In this document: positions 1 to 8,332 of the stretch, one piece after another
Layout of the letters: each line of letters opens with the position of its first letter
Position numbering within the stretch: the stretch's first letter is position 1
NCBI GenBank assembly: GCA_965227265.1
Contig: OZ245738.1
Span: forward strand, 3,658,001-3,722,000
From: UBA2336 sp965227265
GTDB lineage: Bacteria > Bacteroidota > Bacteroidia > Cytophagales > Cyclobacteriaceae
Direction: 5' to 3'
DNA length: 64,000 nt
Program-made: the position numbers and the translations under genes
Notes under the pieces: generated by a model
The model's input: only the letters and a program-made list of their open reading frames with translations
The model's database searches: none
Told to the model about the DNA's origin: nothing

Positions 1-12
1 TCTTTACGGCCG

Positions 13-480
13 ATGTATAAATGGTGTTGGGTACTGCTGATCTTCATCCTGTTGGGATCGTGTCTGGATAATGATATCTGCCTTCGCGGAGCTGACAATG
101 CACTTGTTATCGAGTTCAAAAAATTCTCGGAAGGGGAGGCGGTACCGGATACGGTAAACTTTAGGAATATTGAAGCCGAAGGAACTAATGCCGTTTTTTA
201 CCTCGATACTCCAGTTGATCTATTGGATACACTCCAAAAGGTTGCAATGACTATAAACCCGTATACAAGCGAGACACTTTTTACCTTCAATGATTGGAGA
301 GGGGAAACCCAGACTCTAAAGGTAGGGTATAAAACAGAAGTACGCTTTGTGTCGGAAGAATGCGGCAGTGAACGACTGCAGTATGCGCTGAAAATTCTTG
401 AAACATCATTTGATTCTGTACGCGTAGTGCGCAACAACTTAGACAAAGGAAGATCGACCAACATTGAAATATATAATTAA
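13..480 (+). CDS. DUF6452-like lipoprotein
   Basis: A 155-residue protein with a lipoprotein signal peptide: hydrophobic residues 6-15 lead into a lipobox LLGSC with the lipidated Cys at residue 17. The mature part looks like a small beta-rich domain. The segment around DICLRG near the new N-terminus and its position before a DUF6048-like gene fit the Bacteroidota DUF6452 family, which I recall lying downstream of rlmD with DUF6048; the upstream gene is outside the window. Its 3' end overlaps the next gene by 17 nt, so the two are probably co-transcribed. Molecular role unknown. The family call is from memory. Confidence 0.75.
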   Translation: MYKWCWVLLIFILLGSCLDNDICLRGADNALVIEFKKFSEGEAVPDTVNFRNIEAEGTNAVFYLDTPVDLLDTLQKVAMTINPYTSETLFTFNDWRGETQTLKVGYKTEVRFVSEECGSERLQYALKILETSFDSVRVVRNNLDKGRSTNIEIYN

Positions 481-1174
481 CATATTGCTGGTACTGATTC
501 CTGCCCTGGCAATTGCGCAGGATAAGAAGGATATAGAAAAGCTTGATTCGCTAATCGATAAAAAACTGCGTTATATCCCCACAGCAGTTCGTATTGGCGC
601 GGACCTCATTTCACCCATTCGATCTTTTACCGATGACAAGTTTTCGGGCTATGCATTAAATGCAGACATTGATTTCTATCGTTACTATTTGACCGTTGAA
701 GCTGGCCGTTGGGAACGTGATCTGCAGACCGATCAGGAAGAGTATATCAATGGAGGCAATTATTTTCGGGTAGGCGTGGACGTAAATTTTTTGAAAAAAG
801 ATCCTGAAAAAAATATGTTTTTTATTGGCGCGCGTTACGGCCATGGAAAATTTTCTGAATATCTAACCATAACCTCCGAAGATGAAGTTTGGGGAACCAG
901 CACCGATTCGTATGCGAACGAAAACATTAAAGCCAACTGGACAGAGTTAACAACCGGATTGAAAGTTCGCATGTTTGGCATTTTCTGGATGGGCTATACA
1001 GCACGCTATAAATTTTGGTTAAACACGAATGAATCGCGTGGGTTTATTCCGCACGATGTACCGGGGTATGGGAAAACCTATAAAGAAAATACTTGGGGCT
1101 TTGATTATTATATCATGTTCAAAATCCCCGTTCGGCAAGAAAAAATGATCACAAAGCTGCTTAAAAAAAGGTAA
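464..1174 (+). CDS. DUF6048-like exported protein
   Basis: A 236-residue protein with a Sec signal peptide (hydrophobic residues 4-17, likely cleavage after AIA before QDKK). The rest has alternating aromatic and hydrophobic strands, as in a small outer-membrane beta-barrel. The start codon is TTG at 464, inside the end of the preceding gene; it is preferred because translation from it gives a complete signal peptide. It resembles the DUF6048 family that pairs with DUF6452 in Bacteroidota. The 17-nt overlap suggests translational coupling. No biochemical function is known to me. Confidence 0.75.
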   Translation: MKYIINILLVLIPALAIAQDKKDIEKLDSLIDKKLRYIPTAVRIGADLISPIRSFTDDKFSGYALNADIDFYRYYLTVEAGRWERDLQTDQEEYINGGNYFRVGVDVNFLKKDPEKNMFFIGARYGHGKFSEYLTITSEDEVWGTSTDSYANENIKANWTELTTGLKVRMFGIFWMGYTARYKFWLNTNESRGFIPHDVPGYGKTYKENTWGFDYYIMFKIPVRQEKMITKLLKKR

Positions 1175-1195
1175 GCGGGTAATGGCGACCACCTG

Positions 1196-1672
1196 ATGGA
1201 ATATCACTACACTACAAACCAATTGGGTATTTCGGATGAAGGAATTCATTTTCTGCGGAATCGGTTTGAGTACAAAAAAATCCCCTTCTCTCAAATTGAA
1301 AAAGTTGAATTAAAAAAAGGGATGCAGCTCAACAACTGGTATGTGATATTTTTTGTAGGTGTTGCATTACTCAGTACAGGAATTTATTTGGGTCTCGGAA
1401 TCTTTAACGCTTTACAGAATCCAGGACATAATCTACGTTCATTGCGTATCGTCTATTTGTTGTTTATCCCAATTGTAGGAGGTTATTTTGTTTATGAATC
1501 ACTTCAATACGGATTGATTTTGGAGTTGAAATATAATCGGGAGAAGAAAAAGTGTTTTCACCTTAAAAGATTAACCCCTGAAAGCAGACAAAAGTTTAGC
1601 GAGTTCATGAAAGCAAAAATGGGTAACAAGTTTATCAACCAGCTTGCACCTGTTCAGGTTAGATTTTCTTAA
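1196..1672 (+). CDS. Hypothetical membrane protein, two TM segments
   Basis: A 158-residue protein I cannot assign to a named family. Residues 1-45 look like a small beta-rich domain with basic patches (motif FSQIEKVEL, similar to bacterial PH-like or YcxB-like segments). Two membrane helices follow at about 48-70 and 87-107, then a basic cytoplasmic tail. It lies 22 nt after the DUF6048-like gene and may share its transcript. Its last 14 nt overlap the 3' end of ftsY on the opposite strand, so the two genes converge tail to tail. Confidence 0.6.
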   Translation: MEYHYTTNQLGISDEGIHFLRNRFEYKKIPFSQIEKVELKKGMQLNNWYVIFFVGVALLSTGIYLGLGIFNALQNPGHNLRSLRIVYLLFIPIVGGYFVYESLQYGLILELKYNREKKKCFHLKRLTPESRQKFSEFMKAKMGNKFINQLAPVQVRFS

Positions 1673-2618
1673 ACAACGAATCAACAAACTCACTCTTGTT
1701 GAATACTTGTAAATCATTAACCTTTTCGCCTACACCAATATATTTTACTGGGATTTTAAACTCATCTGAAATTCCGATCACCACTCCGCCTTTAGCAGTC
1801 CCATCAAGTTTAGTGATAGCCAATGCGGTAACATCGGTTGCTTTGGTAAATTCACGTGCTTGTATAACGGCATTCTGACCGGTGCTTCCATCCAGTACCA
1901 ACAGAACTTCATGCGGTGCATCGGGAATAACTTTTTGCATTACGCGCTTGATCTTCGAAAGCTCTTCCATCAGGTTCACTTTTGTGTGAAGTCTGCCTGC
2001 CGTGTCAATGATAATTACGTCTGCATTTTCTTCGAGGCCTGCTTTTACAGTATCGAACGCAACGGCTGATGGATCGGTGTTCATTCCTCTATTGATAACA
2101 GGAACACCCACGCGTTCGCCCCAAAGTTTTAATTGATCAACCGCTGCTGCGCGGAACGTATCCGCTGCACCCAGCATGACTTTATTGCCGGCATTCTTAA
2201 ACTGTGCCGAAAGCTTTCCAATGGTTGTGGTCTTGCCCACACCGTTTACACCAACCACCATAATCACGTAAGGCTTTTTTGTATCGCCAAGTGAAAAATC
2301 TTTAAGATCCTCGGAATGATTTTCAGAAAGGAGGGATGCAATTTCTTCTTTGAGAATTTTATCCAATTCAGTAGCGCCTAAATATTTATCGCGGGCAACG
2401 CGTGCCTGAATGCGTTCGATAATTTTTAAGGTAGTTCCTACACCTACATCAGAAGACACGAGAATCTCTTCGAGGTTATCGAGCACTTCATCATCAACGG
2501 TTGATTTACCAACGAGCGCTTTGCCCAGCTTACCTAAAAAGCTTTCATTGGTTTTTTGTAACCCTTTATCGAGTGATTCCTTTTTTTCTTTGGAGAATAA
2601 TCCGCCTAAAAATGCCAT
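1659..2618 (-). CDS. ftsY: Signal recognition particle receptor FtsY
   Basis: FtsY is the SRP receptor GTPase that docks ribosome-SRP complexes at the inner membrane for co-translational insertion. The 319-residue protein has a short charged N-terminus, an N domain (about 25-105) and a G domain with the P-loop GVNGVGKTT (123-131), the DTFRAAA motif (153-159), DTAGR (205-209) and TKLDG near residue 270. The long acidic A domain of the E. coli protein is absent, as in many Bacteroidota. It lies downstream of the rpmB-rpmG-DUF4295 operon but behind a terminator, so it probably has its own promoter. The call is secure. Confidence 0.97.
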   Translation of the reverse strand: MAFLGGLFSKEKKESLDKGLQKTNESFLGKLGKALVGKSTVDDEVLDNLEEILVSSDVGVGTTLKIIERIQARVARDKYLGATELDKILKEEIASLLSENHSEDLKDFSLGDTKKPYVIMVVGVNGVGKTTTIGKLSAQFKNAGNKVMLGAADTFRAAAVDQLKLWGERVGVPVINRGMNTDPSAVAFDTVKAGLEENADVIIIDTAGRLHTKVNLMEELSKIKRVMQKVIPDAPHEVLLVLDGSTGQNAVIQAREFTKATDVTALAITKLDGTAKGGVVIGISDEFKIPVKYIGVGEKVNDLQVFNKSEFVDSLFKKI

Positions 2619-2639
2619 GGTACAACTTAGTTATTTTTT

Positions 2640-2705
2640 CGCGGCCTCATGCCGCGATCCCCGTTTTATAACATCTAAAAGGGGTTGCCTGGACATGCCC
2701 GGCAA
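2640..2705. repeat. REP-like palindromic element
   Basis: Three short inverted repeats in a row: CGCGGC/GCCGCG with loop CTCAT (2640-2656), CCCC..TTTTA/TAAAA..GGGG (2659-2684), and TTGCC/GGCAA (2685-2705). The first hairpin and the CCCGTTT that follows it match a second element at 7038-7070, including a 5-nt CTNNT loop, although the stem bases differ. It lies between ftsY and the ribosomal operon terminator. Confidence 0.45.
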
Positions 2706-2713
2706 TGTACTAA

Positions 2714-2742
2714 AACAAAAAAGTCCCGCGCGGGGACTTTTA
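2714..2742 (-). terminator. Rho-independent terminator of rpmB operon
   Basis: Hairpin with stem AAAGTCCC (2720-2727) and GGGACTTT (2733-2740) and a 5-nt loop. Read on the minus strand, a run of six T follows. It lies about 25 nt past the DUF4295 stop and so ends the rpmB-rpmG-DUF4295 transcript; the A/T tracts on both sides could let it work in both directions. Confidence 0.8.
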
Positions 2743-2765
2743 TTACTAAAACCTGATTGGTCAGG

Positions 2766-2921
2766 TTATTTCTTAGCCAAAACCTCTTTTACAAGGTCAG
2801 CCGCTACGATCTCTTCACGGAATGTGTACGCGCCTGTTTTTTCAGACTTCACTGCACGGATCACTTTCGCATAGCTTTTTCCGTCAGTCTTCTTTAAGGA
2901 TGCAACTACTTTCTTTGCCAT
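2766..2921 (-). CDS. DUF4295 family small ribosome-associated protein
   Basis: A 51-residue, very basic protein read directly from the sequence: ATG at 2919-2921, TAA at 2766-2768, N-terminus MAKKVVASLKK. It contains SYAKVIRAVKSEKTGAY and ends EVLAKK, the pattern I know as DUF4295, a family found with bL28 and bL33 in Bacteroidota. It starts 2 nt after the rpmG stop, so it is the third gene of the ribosomal operon. A Bacteroidota-specific large-subunit protein named bL38 has been reported from a Flavobacterium ribosome structure; I think this may be that protein, but the identity is from memory. Confidence 0.88.
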   Translation of the reverse strand: MAKKVVASLKKTDGKSYAKVIRAVKSEKTGAYTFREEIVAADLVKEVLAKK

Positions 2922-2923
2922 GA

Positions 2924-3106
2924 TTATTTAATTTCTTTGTGAACAGTCATTTTCTTCAATACCGGATTGAACTTCTTAAGCTCTAAACGCTCAGTTGTGT
3001 TCTTACGATTTTTCTTGGTGATGTAACGGCTCATGCCCGGTAAGCCGGTAGCCTTGTGCTCTGTGCACTCTAAAATCACCTGGATTCTGTTTTTACTTCT
3101 TGCCAT
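2924..3106 (-). CDS. rpmG: 50S ribosomal protein bL33
   Basis: A 60-residue basic protein (MARSKNRIQVILECTEHKA...) matching bL33, a component of the large subunit near the E site. It has a single Cys (residue 14) and no CxxC pairs, so it is the zinc-independent type. It lies 19 nt after rpmB and 2 nt before the DUF4295 gene, the usual Bacteroidota order. The C-terminus (TVHKEIK) is as expected for a full-length copy. Confidence 0.95.
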   Translation of the reverse strand: MARSKNRIQVILECTEHKATGLPGMSRYITKKNRKNTTERLELKKFNPVLKKMTVHKEIK

Positions 3107-3125
3107 GATGCCTTCTGTTTATCGA

Positions 3126-3368
3126 TTAAGCAAAAAATCCTTTTGCTTTAGCTTCTTTCAATACAGCTGAGATGCCGTGCTTGTTGATAGTCTTGATTGC
3201 CTTGGTAGACACTTTCAAGGTTATCCAACGATCTTCTTCAGGAATGAAAAATCGCTTTTTCTGCAAATTCGGGAGGAATCTGCGCTTAGTCTTATTGTTC
3301 GCGTGAGAAACGTTATTCCCCACCTGCGGTCTTTTTCCTGTGATTTCACAAACTCGTGCCATACTCAA
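3126..3368 (-). CDS. rpmB: 50S ribosomal protein bL28
   Basis: An 80-residue bL28: N-terminal MARVCEITGKRPQVGN motif after two residues (MS), SHANNKTKRRF in the middle, and WITLKVSTKAIKTINKHG towards the C-terminus. It is the first gene of the rpmB-rpmG-DUF4295 operon, with a candidate promoter just upstream (3396-3427) and a terminator downstream. Full length for the family. Confidence 0.96.
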   Translation of the reverse strand: MSMARVCEITGKRPQVGNNVSHANNKTKRRFLPNLQKKRFFIPEEDRWITLKVSTKAIKTINKHGISAVLKEAKAKGFFA

Positions 3369-3395
3369 TGCTGTTTACCCCTTAAAAAGGGACTG

Positions 3396-3427
3396 CAAAT
3401 ATCGGGAAAACGACCCCAATTATCCAA
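3396..3427 (-). promoter_or_regulatory. Candidate promoter of rpmB operon
   Basis: On the minus strand, TTG (3425-3427), 21 nt, then GATATTTG (3396-3403), a 7/8-type match to the Bacteroidota -7 element TAnnTTTG. The spacing fits the pattern and the site lies 28 nt before the rpmB start. A second possible -7 box, TAAGTTTG, lies further upstream. Confidence 0.5.
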
Positions 3428-3477
3428 ACGCAAACTTAAAATAACCGTAGAGACTTAGGTACAAATCCCCTTTCTGG

Positions 3478-5682
3478 TCAGCGAATTACGATTTTTCGAC
3501 TATAGGTTTTTCCGTGAATGCGGAACCGAAGCAGATAAACCCCCTTTAAATGTGCTATAGCCATGCTAACAGGCTGAGAAGCTTGTATGGAAACGGGCTG
3601 GTTTACGGCCTGACCTAAAATTGTGAAAAACTGTAAATCAGCGGGAGTATCGACCTCTATAAAAAGCATCTCGCTACTTGGGGCAGGGTTTGGATAAACT
3701 TTAATAATCGGTTTGTCTGTTTCTTCCGGAGGGTCGGTATGAAATCTGTTTTTTAGAATATGAAGTCCACCCAGAATATTTCCAGTAATGATTTCAGGTT
3801 GTGGAAATCCATAGAGACTGGCAATTGTTGGCCAGATTCTTCCGCCCAGATTTTGTGCAGTGTAATCATCCAATGTGCTGTTATAAACGATTTCAGTTAA
3901 ACTGCCGGAAGCATCCGCAGCGTTGCGGAAGTTACTGATGAGGGTTAACCTGCCTGTTTGATCACCAAAGATGAGATCCTCTTTCGAATCGTGATTAAGA
4001 TCACCGATTGCTATCGCAGGCGTTTGACGTAACACGGTTGAGCTTAAGCTTAAATAGTTTGCTTGCTCGATTTCAAAAACAGGAGCCGAAGCTGTTCCGA
4101 TATTCTTAAAATAATCCAGCGCTCCATTTAATCTTCCCACGATCAAGTCGGGCAAACCATCCAGGTTAACATCTACAGGAGTAATGTTCTCTTCACGCCA
4201 AGTAACGGTAAACCCGGTTGCTTTTATACTTCCGGAGAAATCAGCAGTTGAAGTTCCCGTGTTGAGAATATAATAAAGCTCGGTTGAAACTAATTGAGCT
4301 GTGAATACAAGATCAATTTTTCCATCCTTATTCATATCAAAAAACCGGGGCTTAAGGCTTCGGAAGTTCATGTCGCTTAACTCAAGATAATTATCCGTTA
4401 CAAATTCAAACTGCGGCTCAATCGCTGTTCCGGTGTTTTCGAAAAAATAAAGTGAAGCGGCTTCGTAAGTTGGATTAATGAAACATCCAATAAACATATC
4501 TTGATCGCCATCGTTATCCACATCAAAAAAAGCGGGCACAGCGTTATCGCCAACATCGAGCATGTCGCCTTGTAAAAAATGCTTGTTCACTGCTGCATAA
4601 GAAGGCACCTGATTGGTTCCGGTGTTTTTATAGAACCAAACCGATTCTTTAAAATCTGTTTCAGGAAACTCACGTGCAAAAAGATTTGGTGAGATGATCA
4701 AATCCTTAACGCCATCAAAGTCGAGATCTTCCCGATAAGGTGATGGATAATTCACCAGGCTAAACGTTCCTGGGTATGGGGTTGCTGAATTAATAATAAC
4801 ATCATTTGGATTTGTACTTCCACTTTCATTCTCAAAAAGAAATAGTTGATCACATTCAGCTTCCGAGAAAAGCATATCGAGATCTCCATCGTTATCGGCA
4901 TCAAAAGCGAAGAGGCTTTTTCCGCCTGCATGTTTTTCCCGGCCACCTGTATCGCAATCGGAATTATTGAAAGCGAATTCACCACAGCTGCATTCGCGAA
5001 CTCCAGCCCAAGCAGTTCCATTTGTAGGATTATTAGCACGTTCAAATTGCAGTGAGTCGAGTGTGCCATAATTTTCTATACTTAGATTTTTATGGAATTC
5101 AATTTTCGACTTACCTGGAAAGTCCATGGCGAAAATATCAAGATCACCATCACCATCGGCATCGGCTACGGAAGGCAAGTCGTCATAGCTCATTTGTAAT
5201 GGAACAAGTGTTGTTTTTTTGGTGAGAACCCAGGGTTCTTTTTCTGTGCCGTTGAAAAACAAAAATGGTTCCCACGTTAAAGCCTCACCAGTCTGTGTTT
5301 TGTTAACATAGACTTTCATCCCAAATGTATCGCCTGTAAAAATATCCTTGCGGCCATCGCCATTAAAGTCGCGCAATAAAAGCCAGTTATTAATACCGGT
5401 TGGAAAAAAAACCTGATATTCAGGGGCATAAACATATTGATCGTCTTCCTGAAGAAACGTAATTACCAGGTTGCCCATGCGATCGAAGATTACGAGGTCT
5501 TCTTTATTGTCATGGTTAATATCGAGCGTATTAATTTGAACGGTGTTCAATCCGCCACTCCACGGATATTTGAGTGTAATGTTTCCTTCCGTGACAACCG
5601 GAATGGAGTAATCCAGTTCGTATAAAAACTGGGCGCTGGCAAAGCCGGGGGAAAAGAACAGAAGAAAAGCCAGTACGCGCAT
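3478..5682 (-). CDS. Secreted FG-GAP/VCBS repeat protein with T9SS type A sorting domain
   Basis: A 734-residue secreted protein. Residues 1-17 are a Sec signal peptide (cleavage after ASA). The body has repeated segments of the type D-x-D-x-D-G-x-x-D-L/I (for example DINHDNKEDL, DFNGDGRKDI, DADGDGDLDI, DVDNDGDQDM), the calcium-binding FG-GAP/VCBS blades of a beta-propeller. The last 80 residues begin with KVYPNPAPSS and end GVYLLRF...YSRKIVIR, a type A C-terminal sorting signal for the type IX secretion system. It is therefore likely to cross the outer membrane and be surface-anchored or released. Ligand unknown. It diverges from murF across only about 60 nt. Confidence 0.9.
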   Translation of the reverse strand: MRVLAFLLFFSPGFASAQFLYELDYSIPVVTEGNITLKYPWSGGLNTVQINTLDINHDNKEDLVIFDRMGNLVITFLQEDDQYVYAPEYQVFFPTGINNWLLLRDFNGDGRKDIFTGDTFGMKVYVNKTQTGEALTWEPFLFFNGTEKEPWVLTKKTTLVPLQMSYDDLPSVADADGDGDLDIFAMDFPGKSKIEFHKNLSIENYGTLDSLQFERANNPTNGTAWAGVRECSCGEFAFNNSDCDTGGREKHAGGKSLFAFDADNDGDLDMLFSEAECDQLFLFENESGSTNPNDVIINSATPYPGTFSLVNYPSPYREDLDFDGVKDLIISPNLFAREFPETDFKESVWFYKNTGTNQVPSYAAVNKHFLQGDMLDVGDNAVPAFFDVDNDGDQDMFIGCFINPTYEAASLYFFENTGTAIEPQFEFVTDNYLELSDMNFRSLKPRFFDMNKDGKIDLVFTAQLVSTELYYILNTGTSTADFSGSIKATGFTVTWREENITPVDVNLDGLPDLIVGRLNGALDYFKNIGTASAPVFEIEQANYLSLSSTVLRQTPAIAIGDLNHDSKEDLIFGDQTGRLTLISNFRNAADASGSLTEIVYNSTLDDYTAQNLGGRIWPTIASLYGFPQPEIITGNILGGLHILKNRFHTDPPEETDKPIIKVYPNPAPSSEMLFIEVDTPADLQFFTILGQAVNQPVSIQASQPVSMAIAHLKGVYLLRFRIHGKTYSRKIVIR

Positions 5683-5745
5683 TAAATTATTTTATAAAGA
5701 GATAACGCTGCCCGAAGCCTAGCTGTTATCTTGGCGGGCAAGTTA

Positions 5746-7032
5746 ATGATGGATATTCACAAATTATATCAGAAATACCGTGAGTCGGGGAAGGTATCGA
5801 CCGATACGCGTCAAATAGCCCCCAGCTCTATATTCTTTGCATTGAAAGGAGACAAGTTTAATGCAAATGAGTTTGCTGCGGAAGCACTATCGAAAGGAGC
5901 AGGCTTGGCCGTTGTGGATGAAGCAAAATATGCAGTTGATGATCGGTTCTTTTTGGTGAATGATTCGCTAGAGGCTTTACAAAAGCTAGCCCGGCATCAC
6001 CGTGATCAACTGAAGATCCCGGTATTAGGCTTAACCGGATCGAATGGGAAGACAACCAGCAAAGAGTTGCTGAACGCAGTTCTTAATAAGAAATATAAAA
6101 CGTACGCAACGAAAGGTAATCTTAATAATCACATAGGAGTTCCCTTAACCATTCTGGCAATTGATAGCTCCGTTGAATTGGCGATTGTAGAGATGGGCGC
6201 AAACCACGTAGGTGAGATTGCTTTGTTATGTTCGATTGCTAATCCAACGCATGGATTTATCACAAATATTGGTAAGGCGCACATTGGTACGTTTGGCGGC
6301 TTTGATAATATCGTTCGTGCCAAATCCGAATTATATCAACACTTGATAACGTCTAACGGACAGGTCTTCATTAATTCACAAAATGAAATTCTGAACAACA
6401 TGGCGAAACGTTTTGCCAAGCCATTATTCTATCCCGCGAAAGGAGATTATTATCATTGCGAGTTGTTGGCATCCGATCCATTCTTAAGAGTCAAAGCTGA
6501 ATCAGGTGAAGAGATAACCACGCAGCTTGTGGGCGGATACAATTTTGAGAATGCTGCAGCTGCCTTATGTGTTGGTAAATTTTTTGGTGTTGATTCAGCG
6601 TTGGCGAACCAAGCTGTTGCGGAATATGCACCGGGAAATATGCGATCACAGATCGTGAAGAAAAATTCCAATACTATAATTCTGGATGCTTACAATGCTA
6701 ACCCGAGTTCGATGACTGCCGCCATAGAAAATCTCGCAGCCATGAAAGAGGGAAAGAAAGTCGCGATCTTGGGTGATATGTTTGAACTGGAGCATGAAGC
6801 AGAAACAGAACATAAAGCTATTGGCAAGTCGTTAGCGCAAAAAAGATTTGATAAAGTTTATCTCTGTGGCAAGCTGATGATTAGTGCCAAGAAGGAATTT
6901 CCAACTGCGTTACTGTTTGAGAAAAAAGATGATTTGATCAGCGAGCTTAAAAAAAATCCCATTACCGACTCAACCATTCTGGTAAAAGCTTCGCGTGGAA
7001 TTGGCTTAGAAACGATTGTTGATTTTTTATAG
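5746..7032 (+). CDS. murF: UDP-N-acetylmuramoyl-tripeptide--D-alanyl-D-alanine ligase
   Basis: MurF adds D-Ala-D-Ala to UDP-MurNAc-tripeptide, the last cytoplasmic step of peptidoglycan precursor synthesis. Seen in the 428-residue protein: the N-terminal substrate domain (TDTR, FFALKGDKFNANEF), the ATP P-loop TGSNGKTTS near residue 100, NNHIGVP, EMGANHVGEI, and the C-terminal YNANPSSM and GDMFELE motifs. An in-frame TTG at 5731 would add five residues but sits inside a TATCTTGG sequence that resembles a -7 box, so ATG 5746 (or 5749) is preferred. murF stands alone here, outside a division/cell-wall cluster. Confidence 0.96.
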   Translation: MMDIHKLYQKYRESGKVSTDTRQIAPSSIFFALKGDKFNANEFAAEALSKGAGLAVVDEAKYAVDDRFFLVNDSLEALQKLARHHRDQLKIPVLGLTGSNGKTTSKELLNAVLNKKYKTYATKGNLNNHIGVPLTILAIDSSVELAIVEMGANHVGEIALLCSIANPTHGFITNIGKAHIGTFGGFDNIVRAKSELYQHLITSNGQVFINSQNEILNNMAKRFAKPLFYPAKGDYYHCELLASDPFLRVKAESGEEITTQLVGGYNFENAAAALCVGKFFGVDSALANQAVAEYAPGNMRSQIVKKNSNTIILDAYNANPSSMTAAIENLAAMKEGKKVAILGDMFELEHEAETEHKAIGKSLAQKRFDKVYLCGKLMISAKKEFPTALLFEKKDDLISELKKNPITDSTILVKASRGIGLETIVDFL

Positions 7033-7037
7033 AAACT

Positions 7038-7070
7038 CATTCCGGCCTTGTGCCGGAATGCCCGTTTAGA
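7038..7070. repeat. REP-like palindrome after murF
   Basis: A perfect 9-bp stem CATTCCGGC/GCCGGAATG (7038-7046 and 7052-7060) with loop CTTGT, followed by CCCGTTTAGA. The stem and trailing bases parallel the element at 2640-2670, with compensating base changes in the stem. It lacks a T tract immediately after the stem on the plus strand, so it is a poor Rho-independent terminator, although it lies just after the murF stop. Confidence 0.5.
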
Positions 7071-7120
7071 TGTGTAAACAAGGAGATCGCGGAACAAGTC
7101 CACGTAATACAACACAAAAA

Positions 7121-8176
7121 TCAATTTCGTTTCCGAACAAATAAATATCCGGTAACCCCAACAATCAAAACCGACACAATCACCGCCCACCAATTAAGCT
7201 TTCGGGATTCGCCATACATGGTATAATCTTTCAGTAAAAACTTGATGCTTCGTGGAGCCCAAACTAATGTGTTGTCTGCCGTTGAATCTGCATTGGTGGT
7301 AACAACCGACCAAGGCATGTTGATGCGATTAACATACTTGCCATCGTTTGCCGTTGTTATGAAATTAGTTTTTGCACTCAGCTTTTTGAACAGTGCGTCA
7401 TACTGTGCTTTAGCAATTTTATAATCAAGCGGAACATGAAGGCTGTCCATAACCCGTAGAAGAAAATCTTCCGGTACGTCTTTCTTATTTTCGAGCACTT
7501 CAAAAATATCCTCTTTGTGAACGTTCAGCGTATCCAGCCATCGGTCTTCGAGCTTATTTTCTTTAATGAGGTGAGACGCTGAAGCAAAATACTCTTCATA
7601 AAAAGCCCGTGTTCCATAAACATCAAAGATTCGCTTGTTTAATTCACTGAGATAAAAATTATCAGCTTTTGAAATTTTCTTGTTCTCTGCTGGCAGACGA
7701 TCAATAAAAGCATAGTCTTCCGGAGTGAGGTAGTCATCTGGTTTCAATTCCATTCGATTGAGTGAATGAAAAGTTTCAGAATAATAGATATATGTATAAA
7801 ACCAGCGAAACTTCTTCTCGAACTTACTGTTGATCTGGAATAATGAATCGTTTGGAACCGCTAGTTCCATATTGGCTTCCTTTGACGAAGCAAAGATCTT
7901 TCTGTACGTTATGAGATATGTTTTATTCTTGATTGAATCCGCTTCTCCATCTTTGACTTTTACACTTTGCTGCCAATCTGGTTTTACCTCTATTCCTAAA
8001 ACGTCTTTTGATGGTTTTTTAATAATACTATTGGAAGAATCTTTGTTTTCATAAACAACAACCTTTTCCAGTGAGCCATCTTCGTGAACTGTTGTTTCCA
8101 TTGAAACACTGTGATCGCAGGAAGCGAGAATAATCGTAGCGAGTATTGGCACTGCAAGATGTTGATAAATTTTCAT
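7121..8176 (-). CDS. Hypothetical lipoprotein with C-terminal membrane helix
   Basis: A 351-residue protein of unknown function. A lipoprotein signal peptide ends at the lipobox ILASC (Cys20). The body (about 21-320) is a charged, mostly helical region with a DGSLEKVVVYE segment near the start. A single membrane helix lies at about 327-346 (WWAVIVSVLIVGVTGYLFV), followed by RKRN. Both a lipid anchor and a C-terminal helix on one protein is unusual. No family is recognised. It has no tightly linked neighbours. Confidence 0.65.
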   Translation of the reverse strand: MKIYQHLAVPILATIILASCDHSVSMETTVHEDGSLEKVVVYENKDSSNSIIKKPSKDVLGIEVKPDWQQSVKVKDGEADSIKNKTYLITYRKIFASSKEANMELAVPNDSLFQINSKFEKKFRWFYTYIYYSETFHSLNRMELKPDDYLTPEDYAFIDRLPAENKKISKADNFYLSELNKRIFDVYGTRAFYEEYFASASHLIKENKLEDRWLDTLNVHKEDIFEVLENKKDVPEDFLLRVMDSLHVPLDYKIAKAQYDALFKKLSAKTNFITTANDGKYVNRINMPWSVVTTNADSTADNTLVWAPRSIKFLLKDYTMYGESRKLNWWAVIVSVLIVGVTGYLFVRKRN

Positions 8177-8332
8177 TGGAATTTTTCGGTTAAGATTCTT
8201 CCCGGATCGGATTTGGGTTCAAACACCGGTGTAAATTAATAAGGATGGAGTCAAAGTCGTAATGGTCAAATGCGATAAATGAAATTTTATAGTATCCGGT
8301 TTTGTTGCTTATTTTTAAGCACAATAAAATCT

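Noticed and set aside
2714..2742. Attenuator controlling ftsY
   Set aside because: The hairpin with its T run fits a simple terminator for the ribosomal operon, and no leader peptide or alternative pairing was seen.
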